Of a DNA stretch of 64,000 nucleotides, positions 48,749-61,384 are shown piece after piece (positions within the stretch are counted from its first letter, which is position 1; every line of letters begins with the position of its first letter). The translations under genes and the position numbers were made by a program. The DNA is from Atrichornis clamosus (lineage: Eukaryota > Chordata > Aves > Passeriformes > Menuridae). The notes below the pieces were generated by a model. It ran no database searches and was not told the DNA's origin. It saw only the letters and a program-made list of their open reading frames with translations. The DNA is taken from assembly GCA_013400975.1 (NCBI GenBank), contig WBMZ01012771.1, positions 62,001 through 126,000 on the forward strand, written 5' to 3'.

Positions 48749-50126
48749 ATAAATTGTAACAATGTTGACTTTCAAAGTATCAATTTGACATTTGAAAGAT
48801 GGGATTTCTCCCTGTTTTCTCTCCTTATTAAAAAATCTTCTTAACTGTGAAGGGGAATATTTGTTTTCAGTTAGTTCTTGATAGAACACCACAAATAAGT
48901 TTGCCACAATGCCATGCAGACTAAGCAGCTTCTGCCTTGGAAAAGAGCAGTATATTTTCTTCCATTTATATAGAGAATGAAAGTTTTGCACAAGAAAAGA
49001 CAGAAGGCATTTTGTCTTCTCTGCACTGTTAATCTGTTAGAAAGGAAATCAGATTTCTGAGATGGACTGAGCTGGGTGTGGACAGGGTATGAAGATGGGA
49101 GACTGTCAGAATTCCTGAGTCAAGGCAGACTGGAGAAGCAGATGCTGTTACCCAAAGTTGGAACAAAGATAATGATCTGCAGGGGTTGTTGTTACTGACA
49201 GAGAACCTGCTGAAAATCCACAGTACTCTCTTAAATGAATGTAAAAAAATTAATGAACAACAAATTTTTCACTCTTTCCTCAATAAGTTCTTTTTATGTG
49301 TTAATCTCTCTGCCTCTATTCACCATCTGTGGAATTAGGAAAATAATTTATAATTATGTGTATTTATACTATACATTTATGATTTAACTATACAGTTATG
49401 AATTAAAATAATTTATCATCATTCTTTTAACAATGAACACTGCAGACTTCAAACATACACCTTGGTATTGCAAGACTTACCAGAATTATTGGGACAAGGT
49501 TGAACTCATATTCTCTTATATGCTCCAATTTTTCAGCATACCCAGTAACTTGGAAGTAGTGGATAGAAGAAAGTCTAATTTTTTTAAGATCATTCTATTG
49601 AAGTCGATTGTGTAGAAGCTGTGGCTTTGATCCCTCAGGCCTTTTTGGTCAGGGACACCTCTTCAGCAACAGCACTAGAGCAACATATCAGATAATCTCT
49701 AGAATAATGTATCAGATAATTGAAACCGGTTGAACAGCACACTGAATGTTACACTGAAGAGCAGAGGCTCTGAAAGTGATTTAGGTGACATAGTGGGCAA
49801 TAAAAAGACCATAAGGACTCCATTTAATGCTATGACAGACTGGTAATTCATATCTTGGTTGGTTGAATCAATACAAGAATAGTGAGCAGGCTGATAAATG
49901 TGAAGACCAATATTAAGCTCTCTAATTTTGATATCTCCAGCAAAAACACTGAAGATTTGAGGACAGTAAAAGTGATGGTTCAATAACTAATAAATATGTT
50001 CTGCTGGTATATATAAATATGGTATAGCTAATAAATAATTGTTAAATACATGAACTGTAAAAATGCCCTTAAGATAATCTTACGGTGTTTAATTTATTAA
50101 AGAGATTATGTTACAGTGTAAACCAA

Positions 50127-50400
50127 TTTATGTACCGGGCATGATGATCTGTGGTATGGAATATCCCTTTGATCAGTTCAGGTTAGCTATCCTTGCAATA
50201 CTCACTCCCAGTTACTTGTGCAGCTCCTCACTGGCAGGACATGTGACACTGAAAATTCCTCAGGGTAAGCACTGCTCATCAACAGCTAAAACATCAGTGT
50301 GTTTATCAATATTATTCTCATTCTAAATCCACACCAAAGCACAGTACCAGCTACTAAGAAGAAAACTAACTCTATCCCAGCTGAAAACAGAGAGTATACA
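50127..50400 (-). mobile_element. Truncated ERV LTR (U3-side part)
   Basis: It corresponds to the right half of the family seen at 1499 and 57821: TTTATGTACCGGGCATGATG at the left, GTGGTATGGAATATCCCTTTGATCAG at 50152, AACATCAGTGTGTTTATCAAT near 50291, and CAGTACCAGCTACTAAGAAGAAAACTAACTCTATCCCAGCTGAAA to the end. The half carrying the GTTTAACCCC terminus is missing. On the minus strand the left edge corresponds to the family's TATA region (CAGTATATAAA in intact copies), here mutated. Truncation is probably by deletion. Confidence 0.88.
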
Positions 50401-51366
50401 ATATTGACACACTGGAAAATATGACATTGGAAGTGCTGTACTGAGGTCTCCATTTCTTAATAATGTCACAATAAGATGAAACATTTTCTGAAGCTTAAGT
50501 TTTACTCTAAAACTGCTCTTAGCAGTAATTGTGTTGTTAAGAAACTCAAACTGGATTATATAAAGGTCTTTATACTGTGGAAACTAATGTATGGATAAAT
50601 TCATGTGATTTGCAACTGAGTACTTACTTTGTATTGTATCTTTCCTAGAATAGTAGTTCATAGAAACAGTGGCTTTTAAGACATGGTCTTCTTTTTATTT
50701 CTTCTTCCTGTTGCAAAATACTTGAAGAATTTTCTGTTCTGATTAGAAATATTTCACCTTATACTTGAAAATATTGTTTTTGTGGTTTCAGAAGGATCAC
50801 AATATTTGCATACAAAATATATTTATCTAGAACATAGACATTTTCTTGATTTTACTAGTTATCCTAAGTCAAGGCACAGAGTATAAAGCAAGCAGATGCA
50901 TCTTGGTCTGTTTATCCCATATCCTGTGTGTCTTCTAGCCTTATCTTTTGTTCAGTAGTATGTGTATGGATCCTATGATCATATATTTTAATGAGACTAT
51001 ATTCAAGAAAACACCTCACACATTTTGAAGTTAACAAAACATGGGTATTTCACCATTTCTTGTGTTTTTTTCTTTTTAGAAGATCAAATTTCTTTTAAAA
51101 CAAATAAACAAAAAAACCTGTCTCAGCATAGTGAACATCTGAAGAAAACAGGTAGGTGTGGTGCCAAGATAAATTGTTTGGACACATAAAAATTATTCAG
51201 ATTTCTCTTTCAATGAAATGCTCCAATATATAGTCTAATAGTGATGAATTAGGCAGTCAGCATAACCATGACAATTACCCTTGGGAAGTAAATTTCTTGC
51301 TCTTTAACATAAAATATTAACATTGCAAATATTCAAATACAATCCCATCTGCATCATACTTAGAAA
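50401..51366. other. Unannotated sequence between LTR and CR1
   Basis: AT-rich with no recognised element. Confidence 0.55.
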
Positions 51367-52355
51367 TTACAGAATCACAGAATACACTGAGTTGGAAGGG
51401 ACCCACAAGGATCATCAAGTCCAACTCCTGGCCCTGCACAACACCATCCCCAAGAGTCACACCATGTGCCTGAGAGCATTGTCCAAACACTTCTTGAACT
51501 CTGTCAGGTTTGGTGCTGTGTCCACTTCCCTGGGGAGCCTGTTCCAGTGCCCAAACACCCTCTGGGTGAAGAAACTTTTTATAACATGCAACCTGAACCT
51601 CCCCTGTCACAACTTCAGGCCATTCCCTAGGGTCCTGTCACTGGTCATCAGAGAGAGGAGATCAGTGCCCCTCCTATTCCTCTCATGAGGAAGTTGTAAC
51701 TGCAATGAGGTCTCCCTTCACTGTCCTCTTGTCCAGGCTGAACAGACCAAGTGACCTCAGCCACTCCTCACATGGAGTCCCCTCAAGGCCCTTCACAATC
51801 TTTGTTGCCCTCCTTTGGACGCTCTCTGACAGCTTAATGTCTTTTTTATATTGTGGTGCCCAAAACTTCACACAGCACTCAAGGTGAGGCCGCCGCAGCG
51901 CAGAGCAGAGCGGGACAATGCTGGCGATGCTGGGCCTGATGCCCCCCAGGACAGGGTTGGCCCTCCTGGCTGCCAGGGCACTGCTCACTCATGTTCAATT
52001 TTCTGTGAACCACGACCCCCAAGTCCCTTTCCACGGCATCTGCTTTTCACCATCTCATTCCCCAGTCTGTATATACATCCCATCCCAGGTGCAGAATCCA
52101 GCACTTTCCCTTGTTGAACTTTATTTTTTTTGTGATTGCCCAGTCCTCTAGTTTGTCTAGGTCTCCCTGCAGGGCCTCCCTGTTTTGAGGAATTCAACAA
52201 CTCTTCCCAATTTTGTATTGTCTGTGAACTTGCTCAGTATCCCTTCCAGTCCTGTGTCCAAGACATTTATGAAAATGCTGAAGAGTATGGGGCCTAAGAT
52301 GGAGCCCTGTGGAGCCCCACTAGTGACAGCTCACCAGTCTGATGTCACCCCATTA
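51367..52355 (-). mobile_element. CR1 LINE, about 1-kb 3' end, relatively well preserved
   Basis: Plus strand begins TACAGAATCACAGAATACACTGAGTTGGAAGGGACC (the reverse complement of the tail and 3' end) and continues through the 3'-UTR and ORF2 C-terminus to the polymerase palm. The minus strand gives [46 protein letters not shown] and GLFSLDKR within an open frame at 51988-51683, and further upstream pieces matching FADDTKLG-type and QGSILGP-type motifs in broken frames. The sequence matches expectations better than the other CR1 copies, suggesting a younger insertion of a different subfamily. 5'-truncated at about 52355. Confidence 0.96.
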
Positions 52356-53354
52356 AACAAAATGTTAAAAATTGATACATATACTGAATATTCATCACCT
52401 TGGACAAAACTTTTTTCTACAATATTGCAGTGGGCAATATAACCCTTCCTTCTATTCGCAAATTTATATTCAAACATTTGCAATGAGAGAGTCTAGCACC
52501 TGCATTTTTTCATCTCAGTCTAGTGCTGTGGTTCAAACCAGTGCTCTCATTCCTTTCTTCAGATGACATGGACTCATCTGAACCTTTCTTTGAAGTCCCG
52601 TGGCTGTGTTAGAATTTGTTCAGATTCACTATTGTCCGGAAAATCTCTGCAGACATAAGTTATTTCATTTTTTACTACACTTCACTCTTTATTCTTCTAA
52701 TGGATATTTTGCCTGAAATGCTCACACAGGAAGAATCCTCATATCTTGAGAAACAAGAGAAACCAGATTGTTGCTTTCATGACAAAAATTCCCTCCAGGA
52801 ACAAGGGGGCAAAAATACAAGTGACAATAAGAAATGGCACTAGCAAAATGAGAAACATGAGGACAGTAACATGTTATTTCTATTCTAGTAATAGGTACTT
52901 AGACCTGTCAAATGATAGCTTAGCGTCTTAGTGGCTGCTGCAATAGTGTATGGATTAGTGTCTCTACAATCAGAAATGTGTTTTCACCAATGCAAACAGA
53001 TAGAAAGAAGAGCTTGCTAAGTAGGTAAAAAATTAAGAAGTTAATCTAGCCTGACCAATAATTAACATTTCTCTGCTAGATGAATTAAAAAATAAAAGGT
53101 ATGCTTTTCCAGAGGATTAAAGTAGTTTTAGAAAATCTTTTAGCACATTTTAAACATTATATATAAAATGAGCTATTTATGACTTTGTATGTTAGCTGAG
53201 TAATTACTGCTCAAACAATTGTAGCTTTTGCTGTCTTGTTCTAAACTAAATGAGATTAGTAGCCTGATGGTTGAGTTGAAGTCTGTTGGGAAATTGGAAG
53301 GATGATTGTAATTGTGGGGGATTTCTCCTGTTTTTTTTTTTTTAAATAAGGGTG

Positions 53355-53431
53355 GCGGGTAGAAAATAATCAAAACAGGTAGTAATATTTCNGTGCAGGT
53401 AGAAAATAATCCAAACTAGTACTAATATTTC
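53355..53431. repeat. 40-bp tandem duplication containing an ambiguous base
   Basis: GCGGGTAGAAAATAATCAAA... (53355) and GCAGGTAGAAAATAATCCAA... (53395) repeat with a period of 40 bases and a few differences. The single N at 53392 falls at the junction. Confidence 0.88.
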
Positions 53432-53812
53432 TAATTAAGATTACATCTATCTTACCCATTAAGAAATAACTTTAAAAAGTTCTACTAACCACTCTGTGAG
53501 GAAGCACTCCAGCTTATATTTACCAAAATTAAAAAGTAAAGAAGGCAGTCTCTTGCCCTAGCATCATGGATTGTATAGAATATTATAAGAGTATTACAAC
53601 AATTTGTTTTGAAAGTCATTTAATTGAGAAGTCAAGTTAATTCTAGCAGTTCAGGAACTAGTTCTAGAGTACTATTTCACCTGGGTGAGCCATCCTAGAT
53701 GACTATTAGAAAATATAAGTAAGAAAAAATTCTGGAGGGAGACTAAAATTTAAATAGCATAAATGTAAATTTAAAAAGTGTAGACAGATAATGGTCTAGG
53801 ATGGAAACAGTA

Positions 53813-53850
53813 AAAAAAAAAAATATATATATATATACATATATATATAA
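53813..53850. repeat. Poly(A) running into (TA)n
   Basis: About eleven A's followed by TA dinucleotides with one C interruption. Confidence 0.9.
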
Positions 53851-55110
53851 GCTATGTGTTCATTTGCACACAGAGAGACAAATAAAATGCATATTATTTA
53901 CTTTCTTTAGAAAAAGGTTAAAAAATTTTTGGCTAGTACAAAAAAGCATTATTAAGTGCATAGGAAAATAGCATTCAATCCTTGATAGAAATCAAGAGAA
54001 ATATGCATTTTTCATTTCAAAAAGTAAATGCAGAAAATTTTCCATCTTTTTCAGACAGCACCTTGACAGATGTTGAACAGCACAGGTACCTGTAACAGAG
54101 CTGTAGGCATCACCTCAAGCTGATGACATCAAGCTGAGTCACTTCTCTGGTGCAGGCAGAGAGATTAACTCTTAAAAGAGCTAGTGACCAATAATAATAC
54201 AGTCTTTTATATGTGTAATTTATTGTCAGCATTGTATACATTTCCACCTGACTTTAAATGGATAGAATGTACCTTCCTGTGAACAAGACATTAAAATTTG
54301 CTTCATCCATCTGCCCTGGGTTTACTTTCCTTGTAAGATGTTTCTAAAATGCATATACAGTTCTGAAACCAATTATTGAGGTTATCTCAAGTGATTTTGC
54401 AATACTTTAGACTACAGGGGTTTAGATCTTGTGTAAATTGTTGGAGACATTTGAAATAGTCTTTTGGTAACAGCTTAAGAAGTGTCAATACAGAAAATAT
54501 TTTACTACCAATATTGAGTTTAAAGAAAAAGTCGTTGCTAGAACACTAAATTCAGTGCTAAGGTGTACAAGGAAAAATTCGAAACTAGAGACATTTTCCA
54601 TATAAAAAGTATTTGCTCTCAGCCCAACTCATGGTTGAATATGTGGCTACTTTCTTGGACATATTGATTTAAACTGACATAAAATATACAAAGATAGGAT
54701 CCTTTATTTCTAATCCAAATCCAGTTAATCAGATGACAGAAAAAAAATCGTGTGAGGACTTTATAATCTGTTCTTATCAAAAGAAATCTTTTGAAATACA
54801 GGCTGCCATTTTTGAACCAGTCACTTGAAAGTACTTGTTAGTCTCTGGAAAATGTTACAAACATAGAGAACAACATCAGAATGCAAGTTGGTTTTCTCCT
54901 CTTTATTTTCTGGTTTTGTGTAAGTATGGTTTGGTGCATATGCTTTGCAGTAGTGCAGTATATTGTTACTAATTTTATGAGTTTGAAGTATTTCATTGCA
55001 TCAGAACCTTGTATTTGTTATCTACAGAGATGCTATCTACTTTTAATCATTCATGTAATAGCAAACAGGAAGAGCTAAATCTATCACCCATCCATCTAGG
55101 CTTCATTTAC

Positions 55111-55169
55111 TGAAGGCTGGACTAGATGACCTTTAGAGATCACTTCCAATCCAAGTTATCCTGTGATCT
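55111..55169 (+). mobile_element. CR1 3'-terminal scrap
   Basis: TGAAGGCTGGACTAGATGAC, then CTTTAGAGATCACTTCCAATCC and a CTGTGATC end match the last 60 bases of CR1, where GGACTAGATGATCTTTGAAGGTCCCTTCCAACCC normally precedes the tail. It is one of the shortest credible CR1 insertions here. Confidence 0.65.
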
Positions 55170-57820
55170 AGTTTTGTCACAATTTTTTAAGGAAACTCTT
55201 TTCTCCAGTAAGGATAGAAATATTTAATTAGTGCAGAGATGCTATACACAGAACACTTTTTAAAATAATCAACATTCCACGGGTGTGCAAATGATTTTTT
55301 CTAAAGACATAACTTATTTCAGAAGCACAGAAAACTTAGGAAATTCACCGGTCAGCTTCTGACATACAACAGCTACTGGGGAGGATGAACACTCCAAAAT
55401 GTGTATTACATATAAAAGTTCAGAGCCCAACTTATCCCCAGAGTAAGGTGATACATAATGAAAAATGGCCATTAGTGACTACATTGAGGAGGAAAAAAAG
55501 ATTAACCATCACAAATGTTATATTAAATACAGGAATATAGCCTATTCCTTCCTTCTTCCTTCTTAAACATGATCTGGTCTGCATGAATGAAAATGGGATT
55601 TAATGAAGTTTCACACAGTACTCCGTGACATTTAGACACTTGGAGTGAGAAATCCAAAGTAAAAACTTTCTCCCTTTGAACTTTTGATGTGTAAATATTG
55701 GGAAAATTGTCACTTGCAAGTATTGCAACAAAAGTTTCAAATATATTTTACAACAAAATTTAAAAGAAACTCAGAAAATAGAAATATGCTCTACAGTAGA
55801 TGGTGTTCATAATAAAGGAATATTTGTGGGAAACAGCACGTTTTTCTGCAGAGTGGTTTCATTCTGATAACAACTACAGGACACCTGTGAGAACCAAACG
55901 TATGCAGGTAACCAACATGGCCAAAATCCATGACAGAACTGTTTGGAGTAGATTTATTCCATCATCATACTGGCAAAACACATACACTGCTCAGCTTATT
56001 CCCTCTTAGGAGGGACAAAAACCACATGTGCCAGGCCTGTTCCCTGCCTTACCATACCACAGAGCCTGGCACATGCTAATTCCTTCACAAGATTGTGTTT
56101 TTGCAATCTCCAAACTTCACATCTCTCTTCCCCCTCCCCACTGGTAGGCCTAGGCCTATGAAAAATTCTTTTCAGGTCTTTTTTTACAACATCCTGTTAT
56201 CTTCTGCAGAAATTCCACTCCACAAGGCAGACAGAAAACAACCCAAGGCAATCACAACATGCGAAAATTCCCACACTGAATATTCTTAGCATCTTCCAGC
56301 TACAAGGTCATCTTTGAGTGTAAACAACTCTTATTTTTTTACTTCTCAGTCAATCTTCCATTTTCAATCCCTTTCTCCCCACTTTACTCCATGCAACAAT
56401 GTATCTTGAAGCATACTTTAGAAGTCAGGTTGTCCAGCTAATTAATTTATTTTGTAACCAGATTTTGAGAAAGGAAAATTTTGAAGCAGGCTATCCAGTA
56501 AAAAAATAGTTAAGGACAAATAAATGAAAGTCAAGATACTCAGAAGTGATGAATAAAGAAAGTATGGAGCAATCCTTCTCAGAACATTAGCCCCTTGTTA
56601 AATTGTCTCAGGAAAGATGCATATAGATTGAGACACCCTAGAATCCTAGTTATTTTGAAATGTTATTAATTATTCTAACCTGTTATTCTAGGATGTTCGT
56701 CTAAGAATCTGAGCAGACACATGGGGAAAGACTGATGCGTAAGATTCACTTAGTATGCATGATATGGTCTCAAAGCTGATATATTATGGCAATTTGATGT
56801 GAGAGGCTTGAGGGCTTTTTTTGGAAGGATATGTTATATTTTAGTAAAAAACCCACAACACATAAATTCCTTTCTATTTTTAACACCTACTTACAGAATG
56901 AAGAATCAAGCAAATATCTTAACCAAAGTGAATTTTGCACATATCCTCATTTTTTGTTTGTAATTATGAAAGCAGACTGTCCTATTCAGGCCAATTACCA
57001 CATTTTTAACTAAAGGCATTTTATAAAACAGACAACATTACCATAAAAATAGGTCTCTTCGAGTTTCACTAACAATATAAGTTAAATTAAGCTTGAAAAT
57101 ATTTATGCTTAGCAGGAAGTAAACAAAAATAAAATCATATAAATTACTACATTTATGCTTGGATGATTATTAGTTGGTTTTAGCAATGTATCAGGTTTAT
57201 TTTTCTGTCTGTCTACAGCATTCCTGGTGTGCATGTATGCCACTGCCAAATGCTAACATCATAATTTGTCAAGCACTCATAATAAGCAATTTAAGCTCTT
57301 TTAAAGATATATTTAATTATTATGGTAGACAGTAGAATAATTATAAGCATTAATGTACAATTGATTTCAGTAGAAGAATTTTTTAAATATTGAAATTACC
57401 TCTACCTTTACATTCTCAGTGATACTGCAACAATTTCAAATATATTACATGCTTTAAAGAATTCACAGCTTCAGACACAGAAACAACATAAGCAACCACA
57501 TCTAGTCAACATCTAGGTAGCATCTGGAATAGTACTTATGAGCTTCACTTCTTGAAATTGACACCTTACCTAATGAGACAAAAAACTCCTCTAACTCAGC
57601 TACACTGCTGCACATATATGAGTTGGTGTCTTTACTGACCAGAGGACAAAATCAACTCTGTGTATTTGTGTTAACTTCTCAGAATGGTTGCTATTTTCAA
57701 GGTGCATACATATGCAGACCTTACTACATGTTGGAGAAAAATGTGGTAATTGAGCAGTTCTCAAAGCAAGGAAAAATAACAACCTGTTATTTATGAAACA
57801 TCAAACCATAGTTGACATAC

Positions 57821-58407
57821 TGTCATGGTGTAACCTCCGCTAGCATCCAAGCACCATGCAGGTGGTCACTCACTCCCCCACCAGTGGGACTGGCACAAAA
57901 TCAGAAAAGTAAAAGCCAGAAAACTCATGGGTTGAGCTAAAGACAGCTAATAGAAAAAGCAAAACCATGCACACAAGCAAGGTAAAGCAAGGAATTAATT
58001 CAGCCCTTCCCATGGGCAGGCAAGTGTTCAACCCTCTGCGGGAGAGCAGGGCTGCATCACCTGTAACGGTGGCTTAGGAAGACAAACATCATCACTCCAA
58101 TAGCCTTCCTCTTACTCCTTCTTGCCCCCACTTCATAAACTGATCTCATATGGTCTGGAATATCCCTTTGGTCAGCTTGGGTCACCTGTCCCAGCTGTGT
58201 CTCCTCTCAATTTCTCATGCACCCCCAGTCTCCTCTCCAGTGTGACAGTACAAAAAGCAGAAAAGGCCTTGGCTCTGTGCAAGCACTGTTCAACAATAAC
58301 AAAAACATCTCTGTATTATCATCACTGTGTCCAGCACATATCCAAAACACAACCCCATACCAGCCACTGTGAAGAAAATTAACCCTACCCCAGACAAAAC
58401 TAGCACA
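57821..58407 (-). mobile_element. Solo ERV LTR, same family as 1499-2082
   Basis: Starts TGTCATGGTGTAACCTCC and ends ...AAAACTAGCACA. Blocks in order are CACCATGCAGGTGGTCACTCACTCCCCCACC, CATGGGTTGAGCTAAAGACAG, GGTCTGGAATATCCCTTTGGTCAG at 58152, CCAGCTGTGTCTCCTCTCAA, and CATACCAGCCACTGTGAAGAAAATTAACC. CATAC before (57816-57820) and CATAG after (58408-58412) look like a 5-base target-site duplication with one change. It is nearly collinear with 1499-2082, including the shared CCCATGGRCAGRCARGTGTTCAACC segment, so these two are the closest relatives among the copies here. Confidence 0.88.
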
Positions 58408-59300
58408 CATAGTCAAATAATGAGCATTATTCATGATTTTGTAACTGAAACAATCTCAGACGATAACAGAAATAATGGATGTTTCTCACACTGTGCATAA
58501 CCTTACCTTACAGTATCATGGTGCTGATCAGTGGGTATGCTAGAGTATAGTAAGACAGTGATCATATTCCTTGAAGTGACAGACAGGGTCCTCCCATTTC
58601 TGCTCCACCGTGACAGAATCCAGATGAAATCGTATCACATCTTTCCCAGTGAACTCCAAAGAATATTATTTCACATTGGAATTAAACACTTATTATTTCT
58701 AAAATAATAGTCCATTCTGAATATCTTAAAATATGGTAAATAAAGATAGGATAAAATAAAATTGATAAAAGTAAACAAGATAAAATAAAATATGGACACA
58801 TTTAACACTATACTTCATTTATCTGCCTTGAATTTTAGGCCTATTTCTTTCTATGACTTTTCTTTCTTTTTATGCCATTTTCTTTCTTCAAAACATCTCT
58901 CTTAAAGATGTAAAGCTCATTAAAAAACAGTTGAAAAGGTGTTTCTTGAAGAGATTCAGAATTAATTAGAATTTACTTATGCTCTTTTGGGCAAGAAGGT
59001 GGCATTTTTCTTTTTCTTTTTTTTACTGAAAAAAAGCTATAAGCATTTGTTGTGTAGCTGAAACCACAACAGTCTTAGATACCATGCATATTTTTCTCAT
59101 AACAATAGTACTACCCTTTCCTAGAATCTCTTAACTTCAGTCAGGTAATAAAGGTTAAACTATCTAACTGTGAAGTCATTAACACAATAAATGTCCTGAG
59201 TAATATATTAAGCAATGTCCTCAGAAGTGCTTAATTAACATAATCTAAAAAAACTTAGCAATAAAAAACATGTGAAAGATACTTTGAAATAAATGAAACA
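58408..59300. other. Unannotated AT-rich sequence
   Basis: A tract near 58735-58800 is rich in GATAAAATAAAA-type words. No gene or interspersed repeat recognised. Confidence 0.55.
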
Positions 59301-59806
59301 TGTTGAATCCTGCGTTCAGTTTTGGGCCCCTCACTACCAGAAAGACACTGAGGTACTAGACATGTCCAGAGAAGGGCAACAAAGATGATTAAAGGCTTGG
59401 AATACAGGAAATGAGCAGCTGAAGGAACTTGGGTTGGTTAGCTTGGAAATAGAGGAGGCTCAGGGAAGACCGCATTGCTCTCTGTAAGTACCTGAAAGGA
59501 GCCTGTAGAAAGGTGGGAGTCGGCCTCTTTCCCCGGGTTACAAGTGACAGGACAAGAGGAAATGGCATCAAGCTGTCCCAAAGATGGTTTAGACTGACTA
59601 GGAAAAATTTCTTCACTGAAAAGCTTTTGAGGCATTGGAAGAGGAGGAAATGATTGAGTCACCATTCCCGGAAGTATTTAAAAGATATCTAGATGTGGCA
59701 CTCAGGGACATGATTTAGCAGTGACTCAGCAGTGTTAGATTTATGCTATACTCAATGATTTTAAAGGTGTTTTCCAATCTAAATGTTTCTATGATTCTAT
59801 GATTAA
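59301..59806 (+). mobile_element. CR1 LINE 3' end
   Basis: Starts TGTTGAATCCTGCGTTCAGTTTTGGGCCCCTCACTACCAGAAAGACA, then GTCCAGAGAAGGGCAACAAAG, GGTTACAAGTGACAGGACAAGAGGAAATGGC, AAATTTCTTCACTGAAAAG, TGATTGAGTCACC and GTGTTTTCCAATCTAAATG, ending TTCTATGATTCTATGATT. The complete tail is present and the frames are broken. Same type as the copies at 12184 and 22370. Confidence 0.96.
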
Positions 59807-61247
59807 AAAATCCATTCCAAGTAGAATTTTGTAGACTAATGACACAGTGTTAAACCAAGGATCTTCAGATCTCAAGGATACGGATAAATATTTCTTTTAA
59901 AAGTTATCTTGTCAGTTCTTGATGAGAAATTCCACATTTCCAAATAATATTTAACATGAAGAAATATTTTTTTTCTTCACAGGTTTGAAAAAACTTGAAC
60001 ACCTTTCAACAGGTTCAAATTCCTAATTTAAAAATACAAGTAAAGTTTTTTGTTGCAAGAGTGAAAAGATCACATAACTTACTAATTATTACTGAACTAA
60101 AGCTATTTCCAAGAGATTGCATTAAAAAAACAAACAAAAAAACCCCAACAACAACAACAACATCAAAAGAAAAAGTATTTTTCTTAAAATGCACCAAAGG
60201 TGGATTTTATAGCAAAATACTAAACTTTTATCATAAAGTTCAGAGAATTCTTATAACAAATATGATAGGTCACAATATGTTATCATGATTAGCATCACCA
60301 TCATGATTAAATGCATCTAAAGAATATAGTCATTCCAGAAACATTTAATTTATTTAGACTGTTGAAAACATAAATCTGTCAAAAGTAGATATTACACATG
60401 TATAATACCTTCAATGGCTGCGATGCAATAGTGGATTAGGTAAAACTCTACTGTCCTGAGAATAATAGCTCAGCTTTGGGAAAAAGTCATAAGTGAGCTT
60501 CTGATAACAGCACATAGATACATTCAATTGGATCAGGTATTTGTATATCCATATTCACTACAAACTCTTCCTACACTATAGCAGTGACTCAGAGGCAAAT
60601 ACTCAGTTATATTTTCAATTTACCTTTTTGGTTGTGGGTTTTTTTAACCCCCAATTTATTTATTCTCCTTTTAAAGTTCATAATTACTGTAAAGCTATTA
60701 AAATTGCATAAACCTGTCAAGTGATGCAGATATCTTTTTATGTTAAAATGCTTTGTCCATGATCACAGAGAAGTTATGAATGCAAACTGTATTTAGTTTC
60801 TTGTACAAAAGTACATATGCAGATGAAGTTTCAAATGATAAATTTCAGGTGGCAAATGACATGTTTCAGTCATCCTAGGGGTACTTTTTGTACTTCTTGT
60901 ATCATTAATTTGTATGGCTCTAAACACACATTAAACTGTATCCTATTAAAAGATTACATTTCACAAGCTCACATATTTCCATGAATTCTTGTGACTCTGA
61001 TACTGCAGAGCAAAGGATGAACTTTGAGATCACAGTCACAATAGATTGTGAATAATGACATTTTGATACTGTCCCTTCTATTTATAATCCATAAACAAAG
61101 AATAAGTTTCAATCAAATTTTAAGGTTGCTTTTATTCACATATCACGACATTTGTGTTTTTGTCCTTTGATAAGAGGTGTCTCTGTTATGGCCTGTTTTT
61201 GTTGCACTTACTTCAGCGCTCAGTTGTGTGACTGACTGAGTACTGCC
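59807..61247. other. Unannotated AT-rich sequence
   Basis: Contains a short CAA microsatellite at 60126-60165. No gene or interspersed repeat recognised. Confidence 0.55.
60126..60165. repeat. CAA-rich simple repeat
   Basis: ACAAACAAAAAAACCCC followed by five ACA units. Confidence 0.85.
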
Positions 61248-61384
61248 ATGTGGATAAGGATCTTGAGGACATGGTTTAGGGGTGAACAGTGGTGGTGATG
61301 GTGCTAAATTGATGGTTTGACTTGGTGATCTTAGAAGTGTTTTCTAGCCTTAAGGGATTCTATGTTTCTGTGATTCTATGAAAC
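61248..61384 (+). mobile_element. CR1 LINE 3'-terminal fragment
   Basis: The last about 135 bases of a CR1: CTTGAGGACATGGTTTAGGGG, GTGGTGGTGATGG, TTGACTTGGTGATCTTAGAAG, TTTTCTAGCC, then the tail ATTCTATGTTTCTGTGATTCTATGAAAC. Confidence 0.9.

Larger units (their letters stand above)
46579..50126. other. AT-rich sequence with simple repeats
   Basis: Contains an AAT-rich microsatellite (46885-46948), TTTAT-rich sequence at 46650-46690 and a GTTT-rich tract (48677-48748). No gene or interspersed repeat was recognised. Confidence 0.55.
52356..57820. other. AT-rich sequence with a few short repeats
   Basis: Holds the duplication at 53355-53431, the TA repeat at 53813-53850 and a very short CR1 tail at 55111-55169. 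Otherwise no gene or repeat was recognised. A 45-base stretch near 54119-54160 weakly resembles CR1 coding sequence but is too short to call. Confidence 0.5.

Noticed and set aside
54119..54160. Possible CR1 scrap (GATGACATCAAGCTGAGT)
   Set aside because: Only about 20 bases match the CR1 coding sequence; too short to separate from chance.
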